A stretch of DNA of 64,000 nt from JADJPO01 sp963828555 (GCA_963828555.1 CAWHEL010000004.1:62001-126000), one strand, 5' to 3'. Counted from the stretch's first letter, positions 25,736-34,259 are shown. The notes: generated from the sequence alone by a model not told the origin. Program-made: numbers and translations.

Positions 25736-26233
25736 CTAGAGGCGTAGGGCGAGGCGGCGGAGCAGGGTGGCCAGGTCGGCGCGGGCGTCGTCGTCCAAGC
25801 CGGACAGCAGGTCGCGCTCGAGCGTCAGCAGGGTGGTCAGTGCGGCGTCGACCGCAGTGCGTCCGGCGTCGGTGAGGGTGACCAGCACACCGCGTCCGTC
25901 GCCGGGGTGCGGAGCCCGCAGCACCAGCCGGCGGGCCTGCAGCCGGTCGATCCGGTTGGTCATCGTGCCGCTGGTCACCATGGTCTCTGCGGCCAGCTGG
26001 CCGGGGGAGAGCAGGTAGGGCTCGCCCGAGCGCCGCAGCGCCGCCAGGACGTCGAACTCCCAGGTCTCGAGGCCGTGCTCGGCGAAGGCGGCGGCGCGGT
26101 GCCGGTCCATGTGCCGGGCCAGCCGGGTCACTCGGGAGAGGACTTCGAGCGGATCGATGTCCAGGTCGGGCCGCTCGCGGCGCCAGGCGGCGACGATCCG
26201 GTCGACCTCGTCCGTCGCTGTTTTCTTGCTCAC
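25736..26233 (-). CDS. MarR-family transcriptional regulator
   Basis: The 165-residue protein has a MarR winged-helix core. ETWEFDVLAALRRSGEPYLLSPGQLAAETMVTSGTMTNRIDRLQARRLV is the recognition region (about 56-104). APHPGDGRGVLVTLTDAGR is the wing with the family's DxR motif. MarR dimers bind palindromes and usually respond to phenolic or lipophilic ligands. The GTG at 26233 overlaps the TGA of the preceding TetR gene by 4 bp (GTGA), so both regulators come from one operon with coupled translation. Confidence 0.88.
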   Translation of the reverse strand: MSKKTATDEVDRIVAAWRRERPDLDIDPLEVLSRVTRLARHMDRHRAAAFAEHGLETWEFDVLAALRRSGEPYLLSPGQLAAETMVTSGTMTNRIDRLQARRLVLRAPHPGDGRGVLVTLTDAGRTAVDAALTTLLTLERDLLSGLDDDARADLATLLRRLALRL

Positions 26234-26910
26234 GGCGTGGCCACCGTGACGCCGAGGGTGGGCTTCTTCTCCAGCCCGGACAACCCGTTCCAGGCGAGGT
26301 TGACCAGGTGCGCGGCGACGTCCGCCTTCTTCGCCTTGCGGTGGTCGAGCCAGTACTGGCCCGTCAGGGCGACCATGCCGACCAGCATCTGGGCGTAGAG
26401 CGGGGCGGCCTTGGCGTCGAGGCCGCGCCGGGAGAACTCGTCGGCCAGCAGGTACTCGACCTGTCCGGCGACGTCGCTGATCAGACTGGCGAAGGTGCCG
26501 GTGGACTGGGTGACGGGGGAGTCGCGGACCAGGATCCGGAACCCGTCGGCCGAGCTCTCGATGTAGCCGAGCAGGGCCAGCGCGGCGTTCTCGAGCAGGA
26601 CCCGCGGATGGCCGTCGGCGGACAGGGACGCGGTGATCGCGGCCAGCAGGGCCTGGATCTCACGGTCGACGACGACCGCGTACAGGCCCTCCTTGCCGCC
26701 GAAGTGCTCGTACACCACCGGCTTGGAGACCTGCGCGGTGGCGGCGATCTCTTCCACGCTGGTGCCCTCGAAACCCTTCTTGGCGAAGAGCTTGCGACCC
26801 ACCTCGAGCAGCTGTTCACGCCGCTGCTTTCCGGTCATCCGGGCGCGGCGGCCGGAGTAGGTGTCTCGGGCCGGCGTGCCGCGTCCGCTGTCTCGGGGGG
26901 TCGAGGTCAC
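26230..26910 (-). CDS. TetR-family transcriptional regulator
   Basis: The HTH domain reads RMTGKQRREQLLEVGRKLF and continues FAKKGFEGTSVEEIAATAQVSKPVVYEHFGGKEGLYAVVVD. The KPVVYEHFG-GKEGLY recognition block is typical of a conserved actinobacterial TetR subgroup. A ligand-binding domain of about 140 residues follows. The GTG at 26910 gives 226 residues and includes the conserved RARM before the HTH; an ATG at 26838 (202 residues) is the alternative. It is followed with a 4-bp overlap by the MarR gene. Confidence 0.85.
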   Translation of the reverse strand: MTSTPRDSGRGTPARDTYSGRRARMTGKQRREQLLEVGRKLFAKKGFEGTSVEEIAATAQVSKPVVYEHFGGKEGLYAVVVDREIQALLAAITASLSADGHPRVLLENAALALLGYIESSADGFRILVRDSPVTQSTGTFASLISDVAGQVEYLLADEFSRRGLDAKAAPLYAQMLVGMVALTGQYWLDHRKAKKADVAAHLVNLAWNGLSGLEKKPTLGVTVATP

Positions 26911-27070
26911 CGGCCCATCATGCACGTTCGGGGCTGAGTCGATTGGGCCGCGGCTGGGGCCCGGGACCGGGGGGATCGGCCTGCGTCGCGCACCGTGGGC
27001 GGCTCGGAGTGCGCGTGAGGACCCCGGACGCGGCACACTGGGATGCCGACGCGGCCCCTGGTCCGCGCGG

Positions 27071-27142
27071 TCCGCCTTGGTGTAACGGCAGCACGCAGGC
27101 CTTTGGAGCCTTGCAGTCCCTGTTCGAATCAGGGAGGCGGAG
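27071..27142 (+). tRNA. tRNA-Gln (anticodon TTG)
   Basis: The acceptor stem TCCGCCT (27071-27077) pairs perfectly with AGGCGGA (27135-27141), followed by discriminator G. The T arm is CCCTG-TTCGAAT-CAGGG. The anticodon loop CTTTGGA gives anticodon TTG, reading CAA/CAG. The anticodon stem has one mismatch at its base. CCA is not encoded. The tRNA-Gln before glmU is a usual actinobacterial arrangement. Confidence 0.93.
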
Positions 27143-27153
27143 CCGGAAGCCTC

Positions 27154-27228
27154 GCCGTCATGCTCCGTGAATCCGTCGTTCTCCTCGCGAATCGAGGTCG
27201 AGGCGACGGCGCCGCGGAGCACGAGGCA
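27154..27228. terminator. Degenerate inverted repeat behind tRNA-Gln (family A-like)
   Basis: ATGCTCCG (27160-27167) and CGGAGCA (27214-27220) reproduce the family A arm core. The rest of the arms is diverged (CGTCG/CGACG also pair), and an inner CCTCGCGAATCGAGG hairpin sits between. Its place 12 bp behind the tRNA suits transcription termination. Confidence 0.55.
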
Positions 27229-27274
27229 GGGTGAGGATCACTGCGACGGGGGAACGGCGGGGCGCGAGGGTGGC

Positions 27275-27280
27275 TAGGAT
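27275..27280 (+). promoter_or_regulatory. Candidate -10 element for glmU
   Basis: TAGGAT lies 55-60 bp before the glmU start region in the otherwise empty stretch behind tRNA-Gln. No canonical -35 is seen; GGAAC lies about 18 bp upstream. Confidence 0.4.
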
Positions 27281-27323
27281 CGCAGCTGCCGACCCTGACC
27301 CGGGTGCCGAGGAGGCAGTCCGC

Positions 27324-27338
27324 GTGAGCCAGCCGTGA
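27324..27338 (+). other. Four-codon upstream ORF created by an 11-bp tandem duplication at the glmU start
   Basis: GTGAGCCAGCC occurs twice in tandem (27324-27334 and 27335-27345). The GTG of the first copy stands 8 nt after GGAGG (27311-27315), the ideal distance, but encodes only Val-Ser-Gln-Pro before TGA at 27336-27338. That TGA overlaps the GTG of the second copy, which is the glmU start. GlmU could be translated by termination-reinitiation. Confidence 0.55.
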
Positions 27339-28846
27339 GCCAGCCTGTGAATCAGTCAGCCATCCCACCCGTCGTCCCACCCGAACCCGTGCATCGTCCG
27401 TCCGCCGTCGTCGTCCTGGCGGCCGGCGAAGGGACGCGGATGAAGTCGGCCACCCCCAAGGTGCTGCACCGGATCGGTGGCCGGTCCCTGCTCGGCCACG
27501 CGATGGCCGCGGCGCGCACACTCGATCCCGACCACTTGGTGGTCGTCGTCCGGCACGAGCGTGATCTCGTCGCCGCGCACGTGGAAGCAGTGGACCCGGG
27601 CGCGGTCGTCGCAGATCAGGACGATACCAAGGGCACCGGCCGGGCCGTGGCCTGCGGGCTCGAGGCCCTGTCCGGGCGGCTGAACGGGCCGCTCACCGGC
27701 ACCGTGGTGGTGACCTACGGCGATGTGCCGCTGCTGACCGGCACCACCCTGGCCGACCTCGTGGCCCGGCATGTCGCCACCGGGAGTGCCGTCACCGTGC
27801 TCACGGCCGAGGTCCCCGACCCCACGGGCTACGGCCGGGTGCTGCGCGACGCCGACGACGGCGTGCTCGGCATCGTCGAGCACAAGGACGCCGACGAGCC
27901 CCAGCGCGCCGTCCGGGAGATCAATTCGGGCATCTACGCCTTCGACGCCGCACTGCTCACCGACGCCCTCGGCCGGCTGACCACCGACAACGCCCAGGGT
28001 GAGATGTATCTCACCGACGTGCTGAGCATCGCCCGCGCCGACGGGCATCGGGTCTCCGCGGCCCGCACGAACGACCTGATGCAGGTCGAGGGGGTCAACG
28101 ACCGGGTGCAGTTGGCCGTGCTGGGCCGCGAGCTGAACGCCCGGGTGCTCGACGGATGGATGCGCGCCGGGGTGAGCGTGATCGATCCGGCGACGACCTG
28201 GGTCGACGTCACGGTGACCCTGGACCGCGACGTCACCCTGCTTCCCGGCACCCAGCTGCACGGGGCGACCGAGGTCGCCACCGGCGCCACAGTGGGGCCC
28301 GACAGCACGCTCACCGATTGCACGATCGCCGCGAACGCCACCGTCATCCGCAGTCACGCCAGCGGGGCACTGATCGAGGCCGGGGCGAGCGTCGGCCCGT
28401 TCAGCTACCTGCGCCCGGGCACCCGGTTGGGCAGCGGCGGGAGGATCGGCGCCTTCGTGGAGACCAAGAACGCCCAGATCGGGGCGGGCTCGAAGGTGCC
28501 GCACCTGTCCTACGTCGGAGACGCGACCATCGGCGAGGGCACGAACATCGGCGCGGCCACGGTCTTCGTCAACTACGACGGCGTGGCCAAGCACCGGACG
28601 ACGGTCGGCGACCACGTGCGGGTGGGCAGCGACAGCATGCTGGTCGCCCCGGTCACGATCGGGGACGGCGCCTACACCGCCGCCGGCTCGGTGATCACCG
28701 AGGACGTCCCGCCCGGGGCGATGGCGGTGGCCCGCGGCCGCCAGCGCACCATCGCCGGCTGGGTCGCCCGGCGTCGCGCCGGCACGGCGTCCGCTGCTGC
28801 CGCCGAGGCCGCCTCGGCGCTGTCCACGCACGACGGGGGGAACTGA
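27335..28846 (+). CDS. glmU: Bifunctional GlmU (GlcN-1-P acetyltransferase / UDP-GlcNAc pyrophosphorylase)
   Basis: The 503-residue enzyme has the N-terminal nucleotidyltransferase motif VVLAAGEGTRMKSATPKVLH (about 26-45), then TYGDVPLL and QGEMYLTDV. A left-handed beta-helix acetyltransferase domain starts near residue 265 (VGPFSYLRPGTRL, FVETKNAQIG, NIGAATVFVNYDG). It makes UDP-GlcNAc for peptidoglycan. Its GTG is 19 nt from the best Shine-Dalgarno because of an 11-bp duplication. The C-terminus has an Ala-rich extension. prs follows after 2 bp. Confidence 0.94.
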   Translation: MSQPVNQSAIPPVVPPEPVHRPSAVVVLAAGEGTRMKSATPKVLHRIGGRSLLGHAMAAARTLDPDHLVVVVRHERDLVAAHVEAVDPGAVVADQDDTKGTGRAVACGLEALSGRLNGPLTGTVVVTYGDVPLLTGTTLADLVARHVATGSAVTVLTAEVPDPTGYGRVLRDADDGVLGIVEHKDADEPQRAVREINSGIYAFDAALLTDALGRLTTDNAQGEMYLTDVLSIARADGHRVSAARTNDLMQVEGVNDRVQLAVLGRELNARVLDGWMRAGVSVIDPATTWVDVTVTLDRDVTLLPGTQLHGATEVATGATVGPDSTLTDCTIAANATVIRSHASGALIEAGASVGPFSYLRPGTRLGSGGRIGAFVETKNAQIGAGSKVPHLSYVGDATIGEGTNIGAATVFVNYDGVAKHRTTVGDHVRVGSDSMLVAPVTIGDGAYTAAGSVITEDVPPGAMAVARGRQRTIAGWVARRRAGTASAAAAEAASALSTHDGGN

Positions 28847-28848
28847 TC

Positions 28849-29829
28849 ATGATCAGTGGGCTGACGGCTCCGAACGAGAAGCGCCTGGTGATCGCCAGCG
28901 GGAGGGCCCACCCGGCGCTGGCCGAAGAGGTGGCCGTGGCGCTGGACGTCGAGCTGCTGCCCACCTCGGCCTACGACTTCGCCAGCGGCGAGATCTACGT
29001 GCGGTTCGGGGAGAGCGTGCGCGGCAGCGACGCCTTCGTGATCCAGAGTCACAGCGCACCGATCAACAAGTGGCTGGTCGAGCAGCTGATCATGGTGGAC
29101 GCCATGAAGCGTGCCTCGGCCAAGCGGATCACGGTGATCGCGCCGTTCTTCCCCTACGCCCGCCAGGACAAGAAGCACCGTGGGCGCGAACCGATCTCGG
29201 CCCGGCTGATGGCCGACCTGTTCAAGACGGCGGGCGCCGACCGGATCATCTCGGTCGACCTGCATACCGCGCAGATCCAGGGCTTCTTCGACGGCCCGGT
29301 AGACCATCTGTGGGCGCTGCCGCTGCTGGCCGACTACGTGCGCGGGCGGGTCGACCGCAGCAAGCTGACCATCGTCAGCCCGGACGCCGGGCGGGTGCGG
29401 GTGGCCGACGTCTGGTCGGACCGCCTCGCCGCGCCGCTGGCCATCATCCACAAGCGCCGCGACCCGAGCGTGCCCAACCAGTCCAAAGTGCACGAGGTCG
29501 TGGGCCAGGTGGAGGGGCGGACCTGTCTGCTGGTCGACGACATGATCGACACGGCGGGCACGATCGTGCAGGCCGCCGAGGCGTTGAAGGAGAACGGTGC
29601 CAGCCAGGTGATCGTGGCCGCCACGCACCCGATCCTGTCCGGCCCGGCGGTCGACCGGTTGAAGAACAGCAGCATCAGCGAGGTGATCGTCACCAACACG
29701 CTGCCGATTCCCGACGACCGCCTGTTCCCCAAGCTGACGGTGCTGTCGATCGCCCCGATGATCGCCCGCGCCGTCCGCGAGGTCTTCGACGACGGCTCGG
29801 TCACCTCCCTCTTCGACGGCAACGCCTGA
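28849..29829 (+). CDS. prs: Ribose-phosphate pyrophosphokinase (PRPP synthetase)
   Basis: The 326-residue protein has the class I PRPP synthetase features: GEIYVRFGESVRGSD, PYARQDKKHRGREPISARL, the SVDLHTAQIQGFF metal/ATP block and the PRPP-binding loop LLVDDMIDTAGTI (about 225-237). It forms PRPP from ribose-5-phosphate and ATP for nucleotide, His and Trp synthesis. The ATG at 28849 is embedded in the perfect 14-bp palindrome CTGATCATGATCAG (28843-28856); GGGGGGAA upstream provides the ribosome site. The TGA runs straight into a family A inverted repeat. Confidence 0.95.
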   Translation: MISGLTAPNEKRLVIASGRAHPALAEEVAVALDVELLPTSAYDFASGEIYVRFGESVRGSDAFVIQSHSAPINKWLVEQLIMVDAMKRASAKRITVIAPFFPYARQDKKHRGREPISARLMADLFKTAGADRIISVDLHTAQIQGFFDGPVDHLWALPLLADYVRGRVDRSKLTIVSPDAGRVRVADVWSDRLAAPLAIIHKRRDPSVPNQSKVHEVVGQVEGRTCLLVDDMIDTAGTIVQAAEALKENGASQVIVAATHPILSGPAVDRLKNSSISEVIVTNTLPIPDDRLFPKLTVLSIAPMIARAVREVFDDGSVTSLFDGNA

Positions 29830-29912
29830 AACCTGCTCATGCTCTGCGGGGGTACACGAAGCGGGTCTTCGGAGCGCCAAAACGTGTGCCCCTGCGGAGC
29901 ATGGGCAGGTTT
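29829..29912. repeat. Inverted repeat, family A copy 3 (84 bp)
   Basis: Arms at 29829-29858 and 29883-29912 (30 nt each) carry the core CATGCTCTGCGGGGGTACAC and its near-complement. It starts on the last base of the prs stop codon. The 24-nt loop contains CGGGTCTTC, related to copies 1 and 5. Confidence 0.9.
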
Positions 29913-30146
29913 GGCGGGTGCGGCGGGGGCGATTTCAGGTGGGAGGGCTTGCGCGGCTACGATGGCGCGGTTGCCTCGGCGAGGGCGTCCGCACTTGCGG
30001 AAGCCGTGATCGACGCGGTGCGCCTCGGGGCGCACGTGTCGTTCCCGGTACGGTGCGCCCCTTCGCTCGCAGGTGATGTGCCACCCCACGCGAGCCATTC
30101 GCACCAAAGACGCCCGAGGCTTCGGCCTCATCGATGAGGAGTGAAC

Positions 30147-30758
30147 GTGTCCGAGGTCAAGCTCACCGCCGAGAAGCGCACCGAGTTCGGCAAGGGGGCA
30201 GCCCGTCGGTTGCGCCGCGACCACAAGGTTCCGGCGGTGCTCTACGGCCACGGCACCGACCCGGTCCACCTGGCACTGCCGGGCCACGCGACCATGCTCG
30301 CGCTGAAGCACTCCAACACCCTGCTCACCCTCGACCTGGGCGGCAGCACCGAACTGGCCCTGCCCAAGGACATCCAGCGCCACGCGATCAAGGGTGTGAT
30401 CGAGCACGTCGACCTGCTGCTGGTCCGCCGCGGCGAGAAGGTCACCGTCGACGTCCCGCTGCACGTGGTCGGCGAGCCGATGAGCGGCACGCTGGTCACC
30501 TCCGAGCTGAACACGCTCGAGGTCGAGGTCGAGGCCACCAACATCCCCTCCTCGATCGAGGTCAGCGTCGAGGGCCTGGCCGCTGGCGCCCGCATCCTGG
30601 CCGGCGAGATCGCCCTGCCGGCCGGCACCATCCTGATCACCGACGCCGAGGCGCTCGCCCTGCAGGTCACCTCGCCCACCGAGGAGGGCGGCGCCGAGGA
30701 TGGCGAGTCGGGCGCCGAGGCTTCGGCTGAGCCGGCCAAGGACGCCGCCGAGGAGTGA
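30147..30758 (+). CDS. rplY: 50S ribosomal protein L25/Ctc
   Basis: The 203-residue protein has the L25 domain in residues 1-90 (TAEKRTEFGKGAARRLRR, VPAVLYGHG) and a CTC-type C-terminal beta domain, ending in an acidic Glu/Ala-rich tail. L25 binds 5S rRNA; long Ctc forms are often stress-related. The GTG at 30147 is preferred to that at 30141 because GAGGAG (30136-30141) stands 5 nt before it. It overlaps pth by 4 bp. Confidence 0.94.
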   Translation: MSEVKLTAEKRTEFGKGAARRLRRDHKVPAVLYGHGTDPVHLALPGHATMLALKHSNTLLTLDLGGSTELALPKDIQRHAIKGVIEHVDLLLVRRGEKVTVDVPLHVVGEPMSGTLVTSELNTLEVEVEATNIPSSIEVSVEGLAAGARILAGEIALPAGTILITDAEALALQVTSPTEEGGAEDGESGAEASAEPAKDAAEE

Positions 30759-31378
30759 GCGCGGAGCTCACCCCCGACGATCGGCCGTGGCTGGTCGTCG
30801 GGCTCGGGAACCCCGGGCCGTCCTATGCCGGCAACCGGCACAACGTCGGGGCGATGGCCCTCGACGCGCTCGCGGGCGAGCTCGGTTCCCGGCTGTCGAC
30901 CCACAAGGCCCGGGCCTTGGTGGCCGAGGTCCGGCTGCCGCCGGTGGGAGGTCGCCCGGGTCCCCGCCTGATCCTGGCCAGGCCGACCTGCTACATGAAC
31001 GAATCCGGTGGCCCGGTCTCGAGCCTGGTCCGCTTCTACTCGATCGAGCTGGACCGGCTGCTGGTACTGCACGACGAACTGGACCTGCCGTTCAGCCAGA
31101 TCCGGCTGAAGCGGGATGGCGGTGAGGGCGGCCACAACGGCCTGCGCTCGATCTCCCGGTCCTTGGGCAGCAAGGACTACTGCCGGCTGCGGATGGGCGT
31201 CGGCCGGCCGCCCGGGCGGATGGACGCCGCCGACTACGTGCTGCGTGACTTCTCCGGCGCCGAGCACGCGGACGCCTCGGTGATGGTCGGCGAGGCGGCG
31301 GACGCCGTCCGCGACGTCCTGCTGCTCGGCTGGGAGCGGGCCCAGGCCGAGATCAACACCCGCGCCCACTCGCTCTAG
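30755..31378 (+). CDS. pth: Peptidyl-tRNA hydrolase
   Basis: The 207-residue enzyme shows VVGLGNPGPSYAGNRHNVGAMALDAL with the catalytic His, then RPTCYMNESGGPV and LLVLHDELDLPF. GGEGGHNGLRSI, MGVGRPPG and DYVLRDF complete the family pattern. It frees tRNA from stalled peptidyl-tRNA. The GTG overlaps the rplY stop (GTGA), so the two are translationally coupled. Order glmU-prs-rplY-pth is typical of actinobacteria. Confidence 0.95.
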   Translation: MSAELTPDDRPWLVVGLGNPGPSYAGNRHNVGAMALDALAGELGSRLSTHKARALVAEVRLPPVGGRPGPRLILARPTCYMNESGGPVSSLVRFYSIELDRLLVLHDELDLPFSQIRLKRDGGEGGHNGLRSISRSLGSKDYCRLRMGVGRPPGRMDAADYVLRDFSGAEHADASVMVGEAADAVRDVLLLGWERAQAEINTRAHSL

Positions 31379-31390
31379 GCCGGTCGCAGT

Positions 31391-31424
31391 AGCCAGGCCT
31401 CCACCGTTCGGTGGGTTCCGGGCT
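31391..31424. terminator. Hairpin behind pth
   Basis: AGCC-x-GG-x-CTCCACCG (31391-31406) pairs through CGGTGG (31409-31414) to GGCT (31421-31424), with the perfect inner stem CCACCG-TT-CGGTGG. No T-run. It lies 13 bp after the pth stop and marks the end of the housekeeping block. Confidence 0.6.
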
Positions 31425-31476
31425 GCGATCTGCGGGACGCGCCGTCACAGAACGGCATACATCGTCGGCGGCTTCG

Positions 31477-31482
31477 TAGAGT
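31477..31482 (+). promoter_or_regulatory. Candidate -10 element of the glycan region's first gene
   Basis: TAGAGT lies 44 bp before the ATG at 31527 in the short stretch behind the pth hairpin. The -35 region is not convincing. Confidence 0.35.
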
Positions 31483-31526
31483 CGTGCCCGACAGGCCGCG
31501 CCAGGTACCCCGGGGAGCGCACGACC

Positions 31527-32405
31527 ATGCCAATCGACACCGCTGCGAGCGAGCGCCTCGGCGCCCCGGCGCCGGTGGGGCGGACAGCGCGATTCCGGCT
31601 CACCCTGCTTCCGCGCCCAGAACTGACCGGCGCGGACGACGGAAGTCGGGCCGAGCGTCACCGGCGGACGGTGCTGGTCGGGGACGCCACGGTCGCCCTG
31701 GCGACGGGCCTGGGGCTGACCGCGGTGTCGACGATCTGGGCCCTGGCGGCGATGGCCCTTCCGGCGGGGTGGCTCGGACTCCTGGCCGCGCGCGGCTGCT
31801 ACCGGCACGAGGTGCTGGCCGGTGTGGACGTCGGGCGCCGGGTGGCCACGGCGGGTGGTCTGCTGGTGGCAGGGCTCGCCGCCCTGGCCTACCTGCTGGC
31901 CGCGCCGCTGCCCCGCCCGCTGCTGCCTGCCCTGGCCCTTCCGCTGGTGGTCGGGTCGATCCTGGTCCGACGGACCACCCGCTGCCGGCTGCATCGTGAG
32001 CGCCGGCGCGGCCACGGGCTGCGCCGGGTGCTCGTGGTGGGCCATCCGGAACCGGCGGCCGCGCTGATCGAGGCCCTGGACGCCGTCCCGGAGTGCGGGC
32101 TGGTGGCGGTCGGCGCCTGCCTGCCGTTCGACGGCACCCCCGGCACCCCCGGCTACGGCCTGCCGATGACCGCCGACGTGACCGAGGTGCTGGCCATGGC
32201 CGACGAGCTAGAGGTGGCGGCCGTGGCCCTGGGCAGCGATCTCGACCTGTCCGGGCTGGCGGCGCGGCGCCTGCTGGATGCGTTCACCGAGCGAGGGACG
32301 GCCCTGTTCGCCGTCCCGGGGATCGACACCGCGCGCTGGGCTCCCCAGGTGGCGCCGGTGCCGGGCGCCCCCGTGCTGGTCCTCTCGCGACGTCCGCCGA
32401 CGTAA
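31527..32405 (+). CDS. Polyprenyl glycosylphosphotransferase N-terminal half only (membrane + CoA-binding-like domain)
   Basis: The 292-residue protein has four hydrophobic segments (about 52-135) and then a Rossmann-like segment (RRVLVVGHPEPAAALIEALDAVPECGLVAVGACLPFDG, ADELEVAAVALGSDLDLSG). This is the N-terminal module of WbaJ/WcaJ/EpsE-type initiating glycosyl-1-phosphate transferases of actinobacteria. It stops at TAA where the bacterial sugar-transferase catalytic domain, about 200 residues, should begin. The next 125 bp do not encode it. GGGGAG upstream supports the ATG. The role is unclear without a catalytic half. Confidence 0.7.
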   Translation: MPIDTAASERLGAPAPVGRTARFRLTLLPRPELTGADDGSRAERHRRTVLVGDATVALATGLGLTAVSTIWALAAMALPAGWLGLLAARGCYRHEVLAGVDVGRRVATAGGLLVAGLAALAYLLAAPLPRPLLPALALPLVVGSILVRRTTRCRLHRERRRGHGLRRVLVVGHPEPAAALIEALDAVPECGLVAVGACLPFDGTPGTPGYGLPMTADVTEVLAMADELEVAAVALGSDLDLSGLAARRLLDAFTERGTALFAVPGIDTARWAPQVAPVPGAPVLVLSRRPPT

Positions 32406-32530
32406 GGCCGTTCGGGTGCCGATGCCACGGCTGCGCTCACAGGCGGTACAGGGCGCTGCGGTACCGTCGGTAACGTAGCGGAGCAGCGCGGCTCCTCATT
32501 CCACCCTGGATTGACCCGAAAGGGATCCAC

Positions 32531-33322
32531 GTGTCACGTGCTCGACCCCCCCGGACCGACGGGGCCCCTGCTCCGTCCGCCGCGGACGCGGTCCTCGCCC
32601 GCAGCCTGGCGGTCGAGGCCGGCGAGGTGCTTCTGCAGATCCGCCGCAGCGGGTTCGCCGGTGAGGCCCTACGCTCGGCCGGCGACGCCGGGGCGCAGGC
32701 CGTGCTCGCCCGCCGCTTGGACGACGACCGCCCGGACGACGCCGTGCTCTCCGAGGAGGCCCCGGACGACCCCGCCCGGCTGATCGCCTCCCGGGTATGG
32801 ATCATCGACCCGCTGGACGGCACCCGGGAGTTCTCCGAGCCGGGCCGGATCGACTGGGCGGTGCACGTCGCCCTGTGGCAGGACGGCGCGCTGGCCGCCG
32901 GCGCTGTGGCGATGCCGGCCGACAACGTCTGTTACGGCACCGACGACCCGCCGGTGCTGCCCCGACGGGCCAAGGGCCCGCTGCGCCTGGCCGTGAGCCG
33001 GACCCGGCCGCCGGCCTTCGTCGCCGAACTGGCCGAACGGCTCGACGCTGTGCTGGTGCCGATGGGCTCGGCCGGGGTGAAGTGCGCCTCGGTGTGGCGC
33101 GGTGAGGCCGACGCTTACGTGCACGCCGGCGGGCAGTTCGAGTGGGACTCCGCCGCCCCGGTGGCCGTGGCCCGCGCAGTCGGTCTGCACACCAGCCGGG
33201 TGGACGGTTCGCCCCTGGTCTACAACCGGGCCGATCCTCGTCTGCCGGATCTGGTCGTGTGCCGACCCCAATATGCCGATCAGATCGTGAGCATGACTGC
33301 TGCCCTGGCCGCCGACGGGTGA
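32531..33322 (+). CDS. cysQ: 3'(2'),5'-bisphosphate nucleotidase CysQ
   Basis: The 263-residue inositol-monophosphatase-fold enzyme has the metal site VLSEEAPDD (about 67-75), WIIDPLDGTREFSE (about 90-103) and, late, GGQFEWDSAAPVAVARA. CysQ dephosphorylates 3'-phosphoadenosine-5'-phosphate (PAP), the product of sulfotransferases, and can act on PAPS. The GTG follows AAAGGGA. It lies 22 bp before cysD in one operon, so PAP removal is tied to sulfate activation. Confidence 0.9.
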   Translation: MSRARPPRTDGAPAPSAADAVLARSLAVEAGEVLLQIRRSGFAGEALRSAGDAGAQAVLARRLDDDRPDDAVLSEEAPDDPARLIASRVWIIDPLDGTREFSEPGRIDWAVHVALWQDGALAAGAVAMPADNVCYGTDDPPVLPRRAKGPLRLAVSRTRPPAFVAELAERLDAVLVPMGSAGVKCASVWRGEADAYVHAGGQFEWDSAAPVAVARAVGLHTSRVDGSPLVYNRADPRLPDLVVCRPQYADQIVSMTAALAADG

Positions 33323-33344
33323 GGCCGATGCGAGAGGTGACCGC

Positions 33345-34259
33345 GTGACCCAGATGGCCCATGAGTACCGGCTCTCCGAGTTGTCGACGTTGGAGGCCGA
33401 GTCGATCCACATCATCCGTGAGGTCTCGGCGGAGTTGGAGCGGCCGGTGTTGTTGTTCTCCGGCGGCAAGGACTCGATCGTGATGCTCCGCCTGGCCGAG
33501 AAGGCGTTCTGGCCGGCCAGGATCCCGTTCCCGGTGCTGCATGTGGATACCGGGCACAACTTCGCCGAGGTGCTGGAGTTCCGTGACCGGCGGGTGGCCG
33601 AGCTCGGCATCCAGTTGATCGTGGGCAGTGTGCCGGAGGCGATCGCCGCCGGAACGGTGCACGAGCTGCCGGACGGCACCCGCAACCGGATCCAGACCCC
33701 GGTGTTGCTGGAGACGCTGGAGAAGCACGGGTTCACCGCGGCGTTCGGTGGGGCGCGGCGGGACGAGGACAAGGCCCGGGCCAAGGAGCGGGTGTTCTCC
33801 TTCCGGGACGAGTTCGGCCAGTGGGACCCGAAGAACCAGCGTCCTGAGCTGTGGTCGATCTACAACGGGCGGATCCACCTGGGGGAATCGATCCGGGTGT
33901 TCCCGCTGTCGAACTGGACCGAGCTGGACATCTGGCAGTACGTCAAGCGGGAGCAGATCGATCTACCGAGCATCTATTTCGCGCATGAGCGCGAGGTGTT
34001 CGAGCGGAACGGGATGCTGTTTGCGGATCATGAGTTCTGCCGCCCCAAGGAGGGCGAGGAGCTGTTCGCCGAACGGGTGCGCTACCGCACCGTCGGGGAT
34101 GCGTCGCTGACTGCGGCGGTGCGCAGCGACGCCGACAGCGTCGAGGCGATCATCGAGGAGGTGGCCGCGACCCGGATCACCGAGCGTGGCGCCACCCGCG
34201 GCGACGACAAGTTCAGCGAGGCCGCCATGGAGGACCGCAAGCGGGAGGGCTACTTCTGA
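33345..34259 (+). CDS. cysD: Sulfate adenylyltransferase subunit 2 (CysD)
   Basis: The 304-residue PP-loop enzyme has the ATP pyrophosphatase motif LLFSGGKDSIVML (about 37-49), HVDTGHNFAEV, FGGARRDEDKARAKERVFSFRD and the C-terminal DRKREGYF. With CysN it makes adenosine-5'-phosphosulfate from sulfate and ATP. Its TGA overlaps the cysN ATG (TGATG), a coupled pair. Confidence 0.95.
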   Translation: MTQMAHEYRLSELSTLEAESIHIIREVSAELERPVLLFSGGKDSIVMLRLAEKAFWPARIPFPVLHVDTGHNFAEVLEFRDRRVAELGIQLIVGSVPEAIAAGTVHELPDGTRNRIQTPVLLETLEKHGFTAAFGGARRDEDKARAKERVFSFRDEFGQWDPKNQRPELWSIYNGRIHLGESIRVFPLSNWTELDIWQYVKREQIDLPSIYFAHEREVFERNGMLFADHEFCRPKEGEELFAERVRYRTVGDASLTAAVRSDADSVEAIIEEVAATRITERGATRGDDKFSEAAMEDRKREGYF

